Source: Planctomycetota bacterium (GTDB taxonomy: Bacteria > Planctomycetota > UBA11346). Taken from it: a DNA stretch of 12,137 bases. The notes under the pieces were generated by a model, which was not told where the DNA came from, did no database searches, and saw nothing but the letters and a program-made list of their open reading frames with translations. The translations under genes and the position numbers were made by a program. Below, in pieces: positions 1 through 6,778 of this stretch; within the stretch, counting starts at the first letter, position 1, and each line of letters opens with the position of its first letter. Where the stretch lies: assembly GCA_024641365.1 (NCBI GenBank), contig JAHEDF010000063.1:1-12137 (forward strand), written 5' to 3'.

Positions 1-121
1 ATGCTGGTGGGTCGAGCACTGTTCAAGCTTCATTTTTAGGTGAAGTGAGAAAATGCTGAGCGGATCGCTCAAGCCTCGCATAATCCATAGGTATATTACG
101 CTATTTATCTAGGGGTTCGCT
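1..121. other. Left-edge non-coding leader of the DUF6807 gene
   Basis: No gene can be supported here. A 12-codon open frame from base 1 ends at 39 and could be the tail of an upstream gene or chance. A short hairpin lies at 57-71 (5-bp stem TGAGC/GCTCA, loop GGATC) with no T-run after it. A plausible ribosome binding site, AGGGG at 111-115, stands six bases before the ATG at 122. No convincing promoter was recognised. Confidence 0.4.
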
Positions 122-1366
122 ATGACTGATTTTCTCAACCGAACCGTCTTTATTGCTACGGTCAGTTGGCAAATTGTGTGCCTGCTAACTGCTGCAGATA
201 AAATCCCTGCTGCAGATAAAACAGCTGATGCCGCTACAGTGGTAAAAGTGGTCGTGGTTCCAGATGGCCAAGTTCCCCGTGATGGAACGTGTGTATTTCC
301 CCTTGTCCCAGCTGGTGAGGCATGGGCGCTCATCGACGACGCTGGGCAGCATTATACGGTTGTCCGCTGTGGTGATTTTAAAGCTCGCGGACATCTCCCA
401 CCGCTATCTGGTGAAACGACTTTTACGGCTGCACCGATAACGCCTCCGCCAGCTGCTATTACTATTTCGCAAAAAGACGACCGCGTTCAATTTACTTATA
501 ACGACAAAGACATTGTTGCCTTCCAAGGTGGCGCTGGCGTGTTACCAACGAATTATGAAGAGAATTATCGCCGCGGTGGTTATCTGGCTCGATTAGCAAC
601 GCCATCAGGAATTATCGTGACTGATGATTATCCAGAAAAACACAAACATCATCACGGTATCTGGTTTGCATGGACCAGCGCCATGTTTGAAGGTCGTAAA
701 ACTGATTTTTGGAATATGGGAAAAGGTTTAGCTGGAATTCAAAATATCGATTATTCGCCAGCATGGGCAGCTGGCTCGTGGGCGGGAATTTCTTTTCGCA
801 ATCGATATGAAGATAAAACCAGTGGCAGTTCTATTAACGTTTTAGAGGAGCGAATCGATGTGGTTATTCGTTCTCCACTCGCAAACGACCCGGCTGTTAT
901 TATTGATCTGACTGTTACCCAGAACTGCTTAACAGACAAACCTCTTATATTACCCACCTATCATTACGGCGGTCTCGGTATGCGTGGTCATGGGCAATGG
1001 GATGGCGAAGGAAATGCTCTATTTCTCACCAGCACCGGCAAAGATCGCAAAGAAGGTAATTTCACGCGTGCGAATTGGACATTCATGGGTGGTCATGTTG
1101 ATGGTAAACCAGCTGGCGTGGCTTTATTCTGTCATCCAGAAAATTTTCGCGCACCACAACCGGTACGCTTACATCCACATGAACCCTTTTTTTGTTTCGC
1201 ACCGTCGCAATTAGGGGATTGGTCCATCACACCCGGTATTCCTTATGTGGCACGTTATCGTCTGATTGTAACGGACGGAACTCCTAACGCTGATGCTATA
1301 GAACAACGTTGGCAAACGTATGCACATCCCCCTCAAGCCACATGGAATGGCAAATTGGTGCGTTAA
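122..1366 (+). CDS. Secreted DUF6807 (PmoA-like) family protein
   Basis: A 414-residue protein of the family now called DUF6807, often labelled 'methane oxygenase PmoA' in PVC genomes. That label is misleading: nothing here resembles a methane monooxygenase subunit, and the protein is probably an extracytoplasmic carbohydrate-active or carbohydrate-binding protein (inference). Residues 8-24 form a hydrophobic signal segment. A linker of short AADK repeats follows, and the conserved domain covers roughly 110-410. Family hallmarks are the R-G-G-Y-L strand near 150, the His cluster KHKHHHGIWFAW (173-184) followed by TDFW, the Y-H-Y-G-G motif at 280-284, and a C-terminal FCHPENFRAPQPVR block. The His cluster could bind metal or form an active site, but no reaction is established. 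The start is supported by AGGGG at 111-115. A sulfatase follows 110 bases downstream on the same strand with no terminator seen between, so they may be co-transcribed in sulfated-glycan breakdown. Confidence 0.8.
   Translation: MTDFLNRTVFIATVSWQIVCLLTAADKIPAADKTADAATVVKVVVVPDGQVPRDGTCVFPLVPAGEAWALIDDAGQHYTVVRCGDFKARGHLPPLSGETTFTAAPITPPPAAITISQKDDRVQFTYNDKDIVAFQGGAGVLPTNYEENYRRGGYLARLATPSGIIVTDDYPEKHKHHHGIWFAWTSAMFEGRKTDFWNMGKGLAGIQNIDYSPAWAAGSWAGISFRNRYEDKTSGSSINVLEERIDVVIRSPLANDPAVIIDLTVTQNCLTDKPLILPTYHYGGLGMRGHGQWDGEGNALFLTSTGKDRKEGNFTRANWTFMGGHVDGKPAGVALFCHPENFRAPQPVRLHPHEPFFCFAPSQLGDWSITPGIPYVARYRLIVTDGTPNADAIEQRWQTYAHPPQATWNGKLVR
191..226 (+). repeat. Tandem 18-bp duplication in the post-signal linker
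   Basis: The 13-mer GCTGCAGATAAAA occurs at 191-203 and again at 209-221, an exact period of 18 bases. It encodes AADKIP then AADKTA just after the signal peptide. This is a small in-frame duplication in a flexible linker with no expected functional effect. Confidence 0.7.
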
Positions 1367-1476
1367 ATTGCCACAAATTTTAATGAAAACCGAGACCTTT
1401 TTGTCAGGCTGCGACTATTACAGACTGTTTGTGTAGCACTATCAATCATTGTTTACTAATTATTTATATAATAATT

Positions 1477-3012
1477 ATGGCAATGGTTTTGACGCTGGCG
1501 CAAAAGATGTTGGTTGGTCCTCAAATCAGTACCTGGGTACGCGTGGGTGCTGGTAGCTTAATTATTTGTGTAAATATTTTTTTTAATTGTCACCTTATTG
1601 CCGTCGATTCTTCTGAAAATCCTGAGTCTGACAAAAATAATAAACGTTTAAACGTGGTTTTTATTTTAGTTGATGACTTACGCCCAGCACTGGGTTGTTA
1701 TAATGACGCCCAAGCTCGCTCTCGTGCCATCGATAGCCTTGCTGCGCGGGGCATGAATTTTAAACGCACCTATAGTCAGGTGTCCTATAGCACCACATCA
1801 CGTATTAGTATTTTGACAGGCATTCGTCCTGATTATACTTCATTACAAGAAAAGGTTCCCTCAAAATCAGGTTTATTTCCGGACGCCGTTTCGTTACCGG
1901 CCTTATTTAAAGCGAGCGGTTACCAAACAATTGGTATGGGTCGCATCTACATGAATGCGACCGATGATAAGGAAAGTTGGAGCAGCCCCGTTTGGATACC
2001 AAGCGGAAAATGGGGTGGTCGTGGTTATTTTAATCCGGAAACCATCGCCGCATTGGCGGCATCCGATGATAAATCTGGACGCGGGCCAGCCTACGAAGTT
2101 GGCATATATCCCGATGTGCATTATCCAGATCAATTAGTGGCAGCGCATGCCATTGAAGAATTACAGCGCCTGCAATCACAACCATTTTTCATGACCATTG
2201 GATTTACCGCACCACATTTACCCTATTCGGTACCTAAAAAATATTGGGATATGCATGAGCACACCGCATTAAAAAATGCCGCCCTATGGCCTACCGGCAT
2301 GCCAGATATTGCAGGACACTCATCAGCAGAACTGCGTCAGTATACCGGCATTCCTAAATCAGGGCCGCTTGATCGCGAATTAGCACGCACCTTAGTGCGC
2401 GGTTATTATGCCAGCGTATCCTATATTGATGAACAAATTGGGCGTGTCCTAACTGAAATAGATCGCTTAGCATTAACTCAAAATACCATTATAGTGTTAT
2501 GTAGCGATCATGGTTATAAAATTGGCGACTACGGGGCGTGGACAAAATTTACCAGTCACGAAATTGATCTTCATACGCCACTTATCATGATGGGGCCCGG
2601 AATTCCCGCCAATACAGCCACCAATTCATTAACGGAATTAGTCGATATTGTTCCAACCCTGGCAACTATGTGCGGACTGCAGATTCCAAAAACCAGCGAA
2701 GGACTTTCGCTTACACCTTTATTTTCCGATTCTGGAAGCACCTGGAAACGCGCCGCCTTTAGTTTAACACCGCGTGGTGCCATGATTGGTTATAGCATGC
2801 GCACTGACCGATGGCGCTACACCGAATGGATTACCGGTAATTTATATGATGGCAGCTATCAGGTCATGAGCCGCGAATTATACGATCACCAAACCAGTAG
2901 CATCGTAAGCCAAAATCTCGCTGATTTACCAGAAAATCGCGATCTCGTAAAACATCTCGCCCAACAATTACGCTGCGGCTGGAAACATGTGCGCCCTAGT
3001 AAAGGAAAATAA
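1477..3012 (+). CDS. Iduronate-2-sulfatase-like exported sulfatase with atypical active-site motif
   Basis: Alkaline-phosphatase-fold sulfatase whose full layout follows human iduronate-2-sulfatase; the family removes sulfate esters from glycosaminoglycan-like sugars outside the cytoplasm. Numbered from the ATG at 1477 (511 residues), the signs are LVDDLRPALGCY (metal-binding D66, D67), the modification site near 105-109, SDHGYKIGDYGAW (D344, H345) with K357, H247 in TAPHLPYS, and the C-terminal MGYS-like block IGYSMRTDRWRYTEW. A hydrophobic export segment lies near 35-56. The start is uncertain: TTG 1429 and ATGs at 1477, 1483 and 1507 are in frame, none has a clear Shine-Dalgarno, and 1507 gives the neatest signal peptide. 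The odd feature is the modification site: the family has C-x-P-S-R, while here it reads S-T-T-S-R (codons 1789-1803), a Ser-type site with Thr instead of Pro/Ala. It may need an anSME-type maturase or may be inactive. The real substrate is unknown. Confidence 0.88.
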   Translation: MAMVLTLAQKMLVGPQISTWVRVGAGSLIICVNIFFNCHLIAVDSSENPESDKNNKRLNVVFILVDDLRPALGCYNDAQARSRAIDSLAARGMNFKRTYSQVSYSTTSRISILTGIRPDYTSLQEKVPSKSGLFPDAVSLPALFKASGYQTIGMGRIYMNATDDKESWSSPVWIPSGKWGGRGYFNPETIAALAASDDKSGRGPAYEVGIYPDVHYPDQLVAAHAIEELQRLQSQPFFMTIGFTAPHLPYSVPKKYWDMHEHTALKNAALWPTGMPDIAGHSSAELRQYTGIPKSGPLDRELARTLVRGYYASVSYIDEQIGRVLTEIDRLALTQNTIIVLCSDHGYKIGDYGAWTKFTSHEIDLHTPLIMMGPGIPANTATNSLTELVDIVPTLATMCGLQIPKTSEGLSLTPLFSDSGSTWKRAAFSLTPRGAMIGYSMRTDRWRYTEWITGNLYDGSYQVMSRELYDHQTSSIVSQNLADLPENRDLVKHLAQQLRCGWKHVRPSKGK

Positions 3013-3145
3013 TTTTTTCACACGGAGGAAAGGAGATAAATCAGAACTACTTTTATGAAAGCTCCAAATCCTAATAATTATAGGATCAAAAAAAATACAT
3101 AACAACGTTCACATCAATATTGATTAACTAATTCACAATAACTAA

Positions 3146-3160
3146 ATCCGCAAAGCGGAT
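3146..3160. repeat. Small hairpin beside the nested palindrome
   Basis: A perfect 6-bp stem, ATCCGC/GCGGAT, around AAA. It lies six bases left of the outer arm of the nested palindrome and is probably part of the same repetitive element. Confidence 0.5.
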
Positions 3161-3166
3161 GACGCC

Positions 3167-3318
3167 CGGCCAGCCCGGTGCTTCAGCGCCGGGAATAAGA
3201 CCGACACCAATTTTCAAAGCCCCAACGGGGCGACGCAATAACATTAAATGCGTCGCCCCGTTGGGGCTTATTTATTGTAAAATGACAATTTCCCGGCGCT
3301 GAAGCACCGGGCTGGCCG
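3167..3318. repeat. Nested extragenic palindrome (REP/BIME-like element)
   Basis: Two perfect inverted repeats sit one inside the other. The outer arms, 3167-3195 and 3290-3318, pair over 29 bases without a mismatch. The inner arms, 3217-3237 and 3249-3269, pair over 21 bases around an 11-base loop. The inner stem is built on GCCCCAACGGGGCGACGCA. The GC-rich arms stand out from the AT-rich surroundings. Small GC-rich hairpins flank it on both sides (3146-3160 and 3325-3339, the latter again a CCCC-GTT-GGGG unit). This is the form of a repetitive extragenic palindrome cluster, normally multicopy and linked to a RAYT (REP-associated tyrosine transposase) elsewhere in the genome. Copy number cannot be judged from one window. 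Lying between convergent genes it could also stop transcription both ways. Confidence 0.75.
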
Positions 3319-3324
3319 AGCACC

Positions 3325-3339
3325 GTCCCCGTTGGGGAC
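3325..3339. repeat. Small hairpin, CCCC-GTT-GGGG type
   Basis: A perfect 6-bp stem, GTCCCC/GGGGAC, around GTT. It shares the CCCCGTTGGGG core with the inner arm of the nested palindrome at 3256-3266, so it looks like a related or degraded repeat unit. Confidence 0.55.
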
Positions 3340-3445
3340 TACATATATGTCGCTCACATTTACATATGCACTTAGTATTTCACAATTTTTGAAAAATTAC
3401 TCTCCGTTAGCTCCGTTCCTCCATGTAAATTTTCATCGCTTATTC

Positions 3446-4999
3446 TTACCGAATCGGCTTACGTCCATGCGCTTCCATTGGCGTTTCGTCAGGAACTTTT
3501 AATTCTTTGCGCAAACGTACCAATTCCGCCGTGAGATGTTGTTGCGCCTCTGCATAGGCAGGATCGCCGTACACGCTCTTCATTTCTTGTGGATCAGTTA
3601 ACGTATCAAATAATTCCATATAGTCTTCGCCGGTGCCATAAAATTTAACTAATTTATAGCGTTCGGTGACGACGCCTTCATGTGGGCGCACTTTATGTGG
3701 ACTTGGATATTCATAATAGTGGTAATAAAAGGATTGTCGCCAATCAGTTGGATTTTCTCCTTTAAATATCGGCATTAAACTGCGGCCTTGCATACGTTCA
3801 TGAGCTGGAACGCCTGCAACGTCACACATGGTCTGCGCAACATCTAATAGTGACACTAATTGATTATTGACACTACCGGGTTTGATCACGCCTGGCCACC
3901 GAACGACAAACGGTGTACGCAAGCTTTCTTCAAATATCCAGCGTTTATCAAACCATCCATGTTCACCTAAAAAGAAGCCTTGGTCAGAGCAATAAATAAC
4001 TAAGGTATTTTCTAATAAACCCTCATCCTCTAATTTTTTCATCACACGACCTACATTTTCATCAACGCCTTTAACGCAGGCTAAGTAGTCATGCATATAG
4101 CGCTGATATTTCCACCGTATTAATTCTTTCCCCTTTAAATTAGCAGCGCGCATTTTGGCGTTTCGTGGTTCGTAATAAGCATCCCATTTTTCTTTTTGTT
4201 CGGTGGTTAAACGCTTCGGGGCAATTAATTTCACATCGCGCTCAGTCATGGTAACATCTATCGACATATCCTGATCTTTTTCAGCAATGCCTCGTCCACT
4301 ATAATTATCAAATAAGGTTTCTGGCTCAGAATAAACGCGGTCATTGTCAAAACCTAAATGGCGCAGTGCGGGCTCCCATTCACGATGCGGCGCTTTATGT
4401 TGTGACATTAAGAGGAACGGTTTATTTTTATCGCGCTTATCAAGCCATTCGAGTGACAAATCGCCAATAATATCACTACAATATCCTTCGACCTTAACTT
4501 TTTCGCCCATTTTTATAAAATCAGGATTATAGTACGCACCTTGCCCTGGAAGTATTTGCCAGAAATCAAAGCCTTGCGGCAAACTACTAATATGCCATTT
4601 GCCAATCATGGCTGTTTGATAACCAGCTGCTTGTAATAATTTTGGAAAGGTAACTTGATCACCATCAAATTTACTATTCGAATTATTATATTGACCATTA
4701 ATATGAGAATAGGTTCCGGTAATAGTCGTCGCCCGACTAGGTCCACAAATAGAGTTCGTCACCAAACAACGATCAAAGCGCATGCCTTCATTGGCTATCC
4801 GATCAATTTCAGGTGTCTGTAATAATTTACGCTTTTCATTATAGGCACTAACCGCTTGTGTGGTGTGGTCATCGGAAAAGAAAATAACAATATTAGGTCG
4901 TTTTCCTTCAGCCGCTGTAATTACATGTGTCAAAGCAGCTAACACGACAAGTGAGAGAACGGTTCGTGCTAAAGCACTGTCACTAATTCTATATTTCAT
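3446..4999 (-). CDS. Exported sulfatase, N-acetylglucosamine-6-sulfatase-like
   Basis: Formylglycine-dependent sulfatase, 517 residues from the chosen start, of the group often annotated as N-acetylglucosamine-6-sulfatase or mucin-desulfating sulfatase. It hydrolyses sulfate esters on an extracytoplasmic glycan; the exact sugar is not known. Visible are a signal peptide (about 1-31, hydrophobic core SLVVLAALT), the metal ligands FFSDDH (D43, D44), a canonical modification site C85-G-P-S-R followed by ATTITG, K202 and H205 in QHKAPHREW, and SDQGFFLGEHGWFDKR (D339, Q340, K352). Gln in place of the usual His after the Asp is, from memory, common in this subgroup. The start at 4999 is chosen over an in-frame ATG at 5047 because AGGGAG (complement of 5005-5010) lies five bases upstream and the signal peptide begins there. 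It lies downstream of an IclR regulator, behind its own promoter and an operator-like dyad. Confidence 0.92.
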   Translation of the reverse strand: MKYRISDSALARTVLSLVVLAALTHVITAAEGKRPNIVIFFSDDHTTQAVSAYNEKRKLLQTPEIDRIANEGMRFDRCLVTNSICGPSRATTITGTYSHINGQYNNSNSKFDGDQVTFPKLLQAAGYQTAMIGKWHISSLPQGFDFWQILPGQGAYYNPDFIKMGEKVKVEGYCSDIIGDLSLEWLDKRDKNKPFLLMSQHKAPHREWEPALRHLGFDNDRVYSEPETLFDNYSGRGIAEKDQDMSIDVTMTERDVKLIAPKRLTTEQKEKWDAYYEPRNAKMRAANLKGKELIRWKYQRYMHDYLACVKGVDENVGRVMKKLEDEGLLENTLVIYCSDQGFFLGEHGWFDKRWIFEESLRTPFVVRWPGVIKPGSVNNQLVSLLDVAQTMCDVAGVPAHERMQGRSLMPIFKGENPTDWRQSFYYHYYEYPSPHKVRPHEGVVTERYKLVKFYGTGEDYMELFDTLTDPQEMKSVYGDPAYAEAQQHLTAELVRLRKELKVPDETPMEAHGRKPIR

Positions 5000-5004
5000 A
5001 TATG

Positions 5005-5010
5005 CTCCCT
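5005..5010 (-). promoter_or_regulatory. Ribosome binding site fixing the sulfatase start
   Basis: Read on the minus strand this is AGGGAG, five bases before the ATG at 4999. It decides between that ATG and the in-frame one 48 bases upstream, which would add a non-signal-like leader of 16 residues. Confidence 0.7.
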
Positions 5011-5063
5011 GTTTTATATACGCGAATGAGGGGCGAATCGTTGACACAAATTAAAAAATATTC

Positions 5064-5117
5064 AACCATTAAATTGGTTTCATAACCATTATAATGAGTG
5101 TCTCAAATATAACACAA
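5064..5117 (-). promoter_or_regulatory. Putative sulfatase promoter with overlapping operator dyad
   Basis: On the minus strand a perfect TATAAT lies at 5093-5088, with a weak -35 (TTGTGT, 5117-5112) 18 bases upstream. This would start transcription near 5081 and give an 80-base leader. Across the -10 and start lies a set of matching half-sites: AACCA at 5064-5068, its inverted partner TGGTT at 5075-5079, and a second AACCATT at 5084-5090. The two direct copies are 20 bases apart, about two helical turns. Such a site would suit repression, for example by the neighbouring IclR protein. That link is inference; the half-sites themselves are seen. Confidence 0.4.
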
Positions 5118-5120
5118 AAC

Positions 5121-5150
5121 AACCGCAGGTCATTTATCTGACCTGCGGTT
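5121..5150 (-). terminator. Intrinsic terminator of the IclR gene
   Basis: A perfect 12-bp stem (5121-5132 with 5139-5150, core CCGCAGGTCA) has a 6-base loop. Read on the minus strand it is followed by GTTTTGTGTT, a reasonable T-rich tract. It lies 56 bases past the IclR stop codon and before the sulfatase promoter, so the two genes should be separate transcripts. Confidence 0.75.
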
Positions 5151-5205
5151 ATGCTAACGGGTAAGAACACATAGGTGTAATACCCAACAATTATTGCCAA
5201 CGAAA

Positions 5206-6042
5206 TTAGCCGACGTTTGCTGTTTCCATACTTGATATGATTGATGAACCCACAACTGGAGTCATGGTGTTAGATGATGGTTGCACGCCGATCATGGTTG
5301 ATGCTTTAATTAATAAATCACCAAGTGCTAAATCGACTGCACATCCAACTAAGGCTAACGATAACGCACCAATTAGACGACCATTTTCATCGCACAGTGG
5401 AACAGCACAGCGGCGCACACCATTTAAATTACGATCTAAATCCCATGCGACGCCTTTTGCACGGACACCCATTAATAAACGGGCGAACGCCGTATCATCG
5501 ACATGATGTTTTGAGCGGCCATCTTCTGCCCACGTCCAACGACGTGTGGCAATTGGCGCGCTGGCAAATGCACCAGCAATTTGGGTAATCGCATCCGCTT
5601 CATCAAAATGACGAGTAAATCCAACACGCGCACGAACCGTGACGACTTGGCCGAATGGCTCAGCACGATCAATCATGACCATGCGGTCACCGCAATAAAT
5701 ATAAACTTCAACGGTATGTGGGACGCGCTCGACCAACCACGACACCGCTGCCATTGAGCGAGCTCGCAACTGTTGGCTAGCCGCATCAGATTCGACCAAA
5801 TGCATGACCGCACGGTAGCGTTTCGTTGCTGGGTCGCGTACCACCACGCCCGCCATCGCAAGCGAACGCATAAGGCGCAAGACGGATGCCTTAGGCCAAT
5901 TGAAGGTGCGAGCTAATTGTTCCAGCGAACAATTCCCTTCACGCACAAGATGGCGGAGGATGGTGATCCCGCGACCAAGTGCTGGTGCTGGATCTTCGTC
6001 TGTTGGTAGGCCTTGTTGTCTCATAGGAAATACCCGTTTCAT
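5206..6042 (-). CDS. IclR-family transcriptional regulator
   Basis: A 278-residue DNA-binding regulator. Residues about 22-78 form the winged helix-turn-helix: ALGRGITILRHLV opens it, CSLEQLARTFNWPKASVLRLMRSL carries helices 2 and 3, and RDPATKRYR is the wing. Residues about 90-260 form the IclR effector domain, with the typical VMIDRAEP, VRARVGFTRHFDEAD and VRRCAVPLCDENGRLIGALSLAL strands. IclR proteins bind a small metabolite, often a sugar acid or aromatic compound, and act mostly as repressors of neighbouring catabolic genes. The likeliest target is the sulfatase downstream, whose promoter carries a dyad. The ligand cannot be told. The C-terminal tail after about 260 is Ser/Thr-rich and not conserved. 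The start is uncertain: the ATG at 6042 (used) and the one at 6024 both lack a Shine-Dalgarno. Confidence 0.88.
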   Translation of the reverse strand: MKRVFPMRQQGLPTDEDPAPALGRGITILRHLVREGNCSLEQLARTFNWPKASVLRLMRSLAMAGVVVRDPATKRYRAVMHLVESDAASQQLRARSMAAVSWLVERVPHTVEVYIYCGDRMVMIDRAEPFGQVVTVRARVGFTRHFDEADAITQIAGAFASAPIATRRWTWAEDGRSKHHVDDTAFARLLMGVRAKGVAWDLDRNLNGVRRCAVPLCDENGRLIGALSLALVGCAVDLALGDLLIKASTMIGVQPSSNTMTPVVGSSIISSMETANVG

Positions 6043-6224
6043 AAGGGGGATAGACGGACAGACAGAAAAAGCAGACCTTTTTAGTTATTCGCTCAACTTT
6101 GAAGCGTATTCGTTCCAAAACTATGCGAACACCGGGGCTGCTGACGGCGACGGACCCTATGTGAAACAAGGCTTCTACATGTGAAGGATTTCGCGTCACA
6201 AAAGTTTGTCACAATTTATGCGCT

Positions 6225-6254
6225 AGGCACTGCTGGAAACTTTGTGCCTTTTTT
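6225..6254 (+). terminator. Orphan intrinsic terminator
   Basis: Stem AGGCAC (6225-6230) with GTGCCT (6244-6249), a 13-base loop, then an unbroken run of six T (6249-6254). It points along the plus strand, yet no plus-strand gene lies upstream after the end of the first sulfatase at 3012. It could end a small RNA starting between 6043 and 6200. A competing pairing, CACAAAAGTTT (6197-6207) with AAACTTTGTG (6237-6246), would break the terminator stem, as in an attenuator. Stem length is modest, so chance is possible. Confidence 0.4.
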
Positions 6255-6566
6255 CAAATCGTTAAAACATATACAAACCATTACAAATTCTTGCACTAGA
6301 TATAAAAACCCTGTCGGTTTTCATGCCCTGTTTGTGTCCATTTTATGCCCTTAACACAGCGTGGTACACAACGCGACATGTGTCTCATCTAGCTATTCCG
6401 CGAACGGATTTTGCCTCATATCAGCTCTTTGCGCTCGCACCTCAGGCATAGCTCGAGGCCATTGGCAACCTCCCACTGGGCTGCAATTAATCATCGCCTG
6501 TTGCACAATTTCTGCATAACTTTTGCTAATTTTTTGGCCTTGTTGTGCTTTCAGAATCATGACTAA

Positions 6567-6632
6567 CGCTAGCGAAACGCCTGGAAAATACCGCAGTCGG
6601 TCGATTGACCGTACCACATATGAACGCTAGCG
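6567..6632. repeat. Two copies of palindrome CGCTAGCG
   Basis: The perfect 8-bp palindrome CGCTAGCG occurs at 6567-6574 and 6625-6632, each preceded by AA, so AACGCTAGCG is shared; the spacing is 58 bases. It lies in non-coding DNA between divergent genes and could be a paired protein-binding site. Confidence 0.35.
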
Positions 6633-6665
6633 TGCCGCCCCACCAACACGGACACGACTACTATG

Positions 6666-6742
6666 ACCGTTATCACTGTGGCGATAAACTGGTACAGCAC
6701 GCGAACTAGTGGCTGACGTCACAGCCACGATGGCTGCTGTAC
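6666..6742 (+). promoter_or_regulatory. Structured thrS leader
   Basis: The untranslated region just before thrS can form several stems. TTATC/GATAA pairs at 6670-6674 with 6683-6687. An 8-bp outer stem joins GTACAGCA (6692-6699) to TGCTGTAC (6735-6742). Inside it a 7-bp stem joins GTGGCTG (6709-6715) to CAGCCAC (6722-6728) with loop ACGTCA. In Escherichia coli the thrS leader folds into tRNA-like arms that ThrRS binds to repress its own translation, and one arm shows the threonine anticodon CGU. The loop here also contains CGT. The resemblance may be chance, and no T-box signature was found. Confidence 0.35.
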
Positions 6743-6773
6743 GTCAATAATTTTAATAATCACGAATTTTTTT

Positions 6774-6778
6774 AGAGG
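6774..6778 (+). promoter_or_regulatory. thrS ribosome binding site
   Basis: AGAGG stands six bases before the ATG at 6785, after a run of T. It confirms the start, which also matches the beginning of the TGS domain. Confidence 0.7.

Larger units (their letters stand above)
3013..3445. other. 430-base spacer between two convergent sulfatase genes
   Basis: This spacer holds no supportable gene. Just after the first sulfatase is a purine-rich AGGAAAGGAG stretch (3026-3035) and a weak 6-bp hairpin ATCCTA/TAGGAT (3068-3087). The centre is taken up by a set of palindromes listed separately: a small one at 3146-3160, the nested pair at 3167-3318 and a third at 3325-3339. The rest, towards 3445, is AT-rich with a 10-bp palindrome ACATATATGT at 3341-3350. 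Both flanking genes end here, so transcripts from both sides must terminate within it. Confidence 0.7.

Noticed and set aside
122..1366. Methane monooxygenase subunit (the 'PmoA' label)
   Set aside because: The protein is a secreted soluble protein with a His cluster and no membrane helices; the label of this family is a historic misnomer.
1429..1476. TTG at 1429 as start of the first sulfatase
   Set aside because: A rare start codon without ribosome site; it would put a second hydrophobic stretch (LLIIYIII) before the signal segment, so ATG 1477 or 1507 is preferred, though it cannot be excluded.
3055..3102. 15-codon open frame after a purine-rich AGGAAAGGAG stretch
   Set aside because: The Shine-Dalgarno-like stretch is 19-20 bases away, too far, and the peptide (MKAPNPNNYRIKKNT) has no recognisable features.
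5237..6184. Plus-strand open frames opposite iclR
   Set aside because: Composition is typical of antisense shadows; the IclR protein on the other strand is unmistakable.
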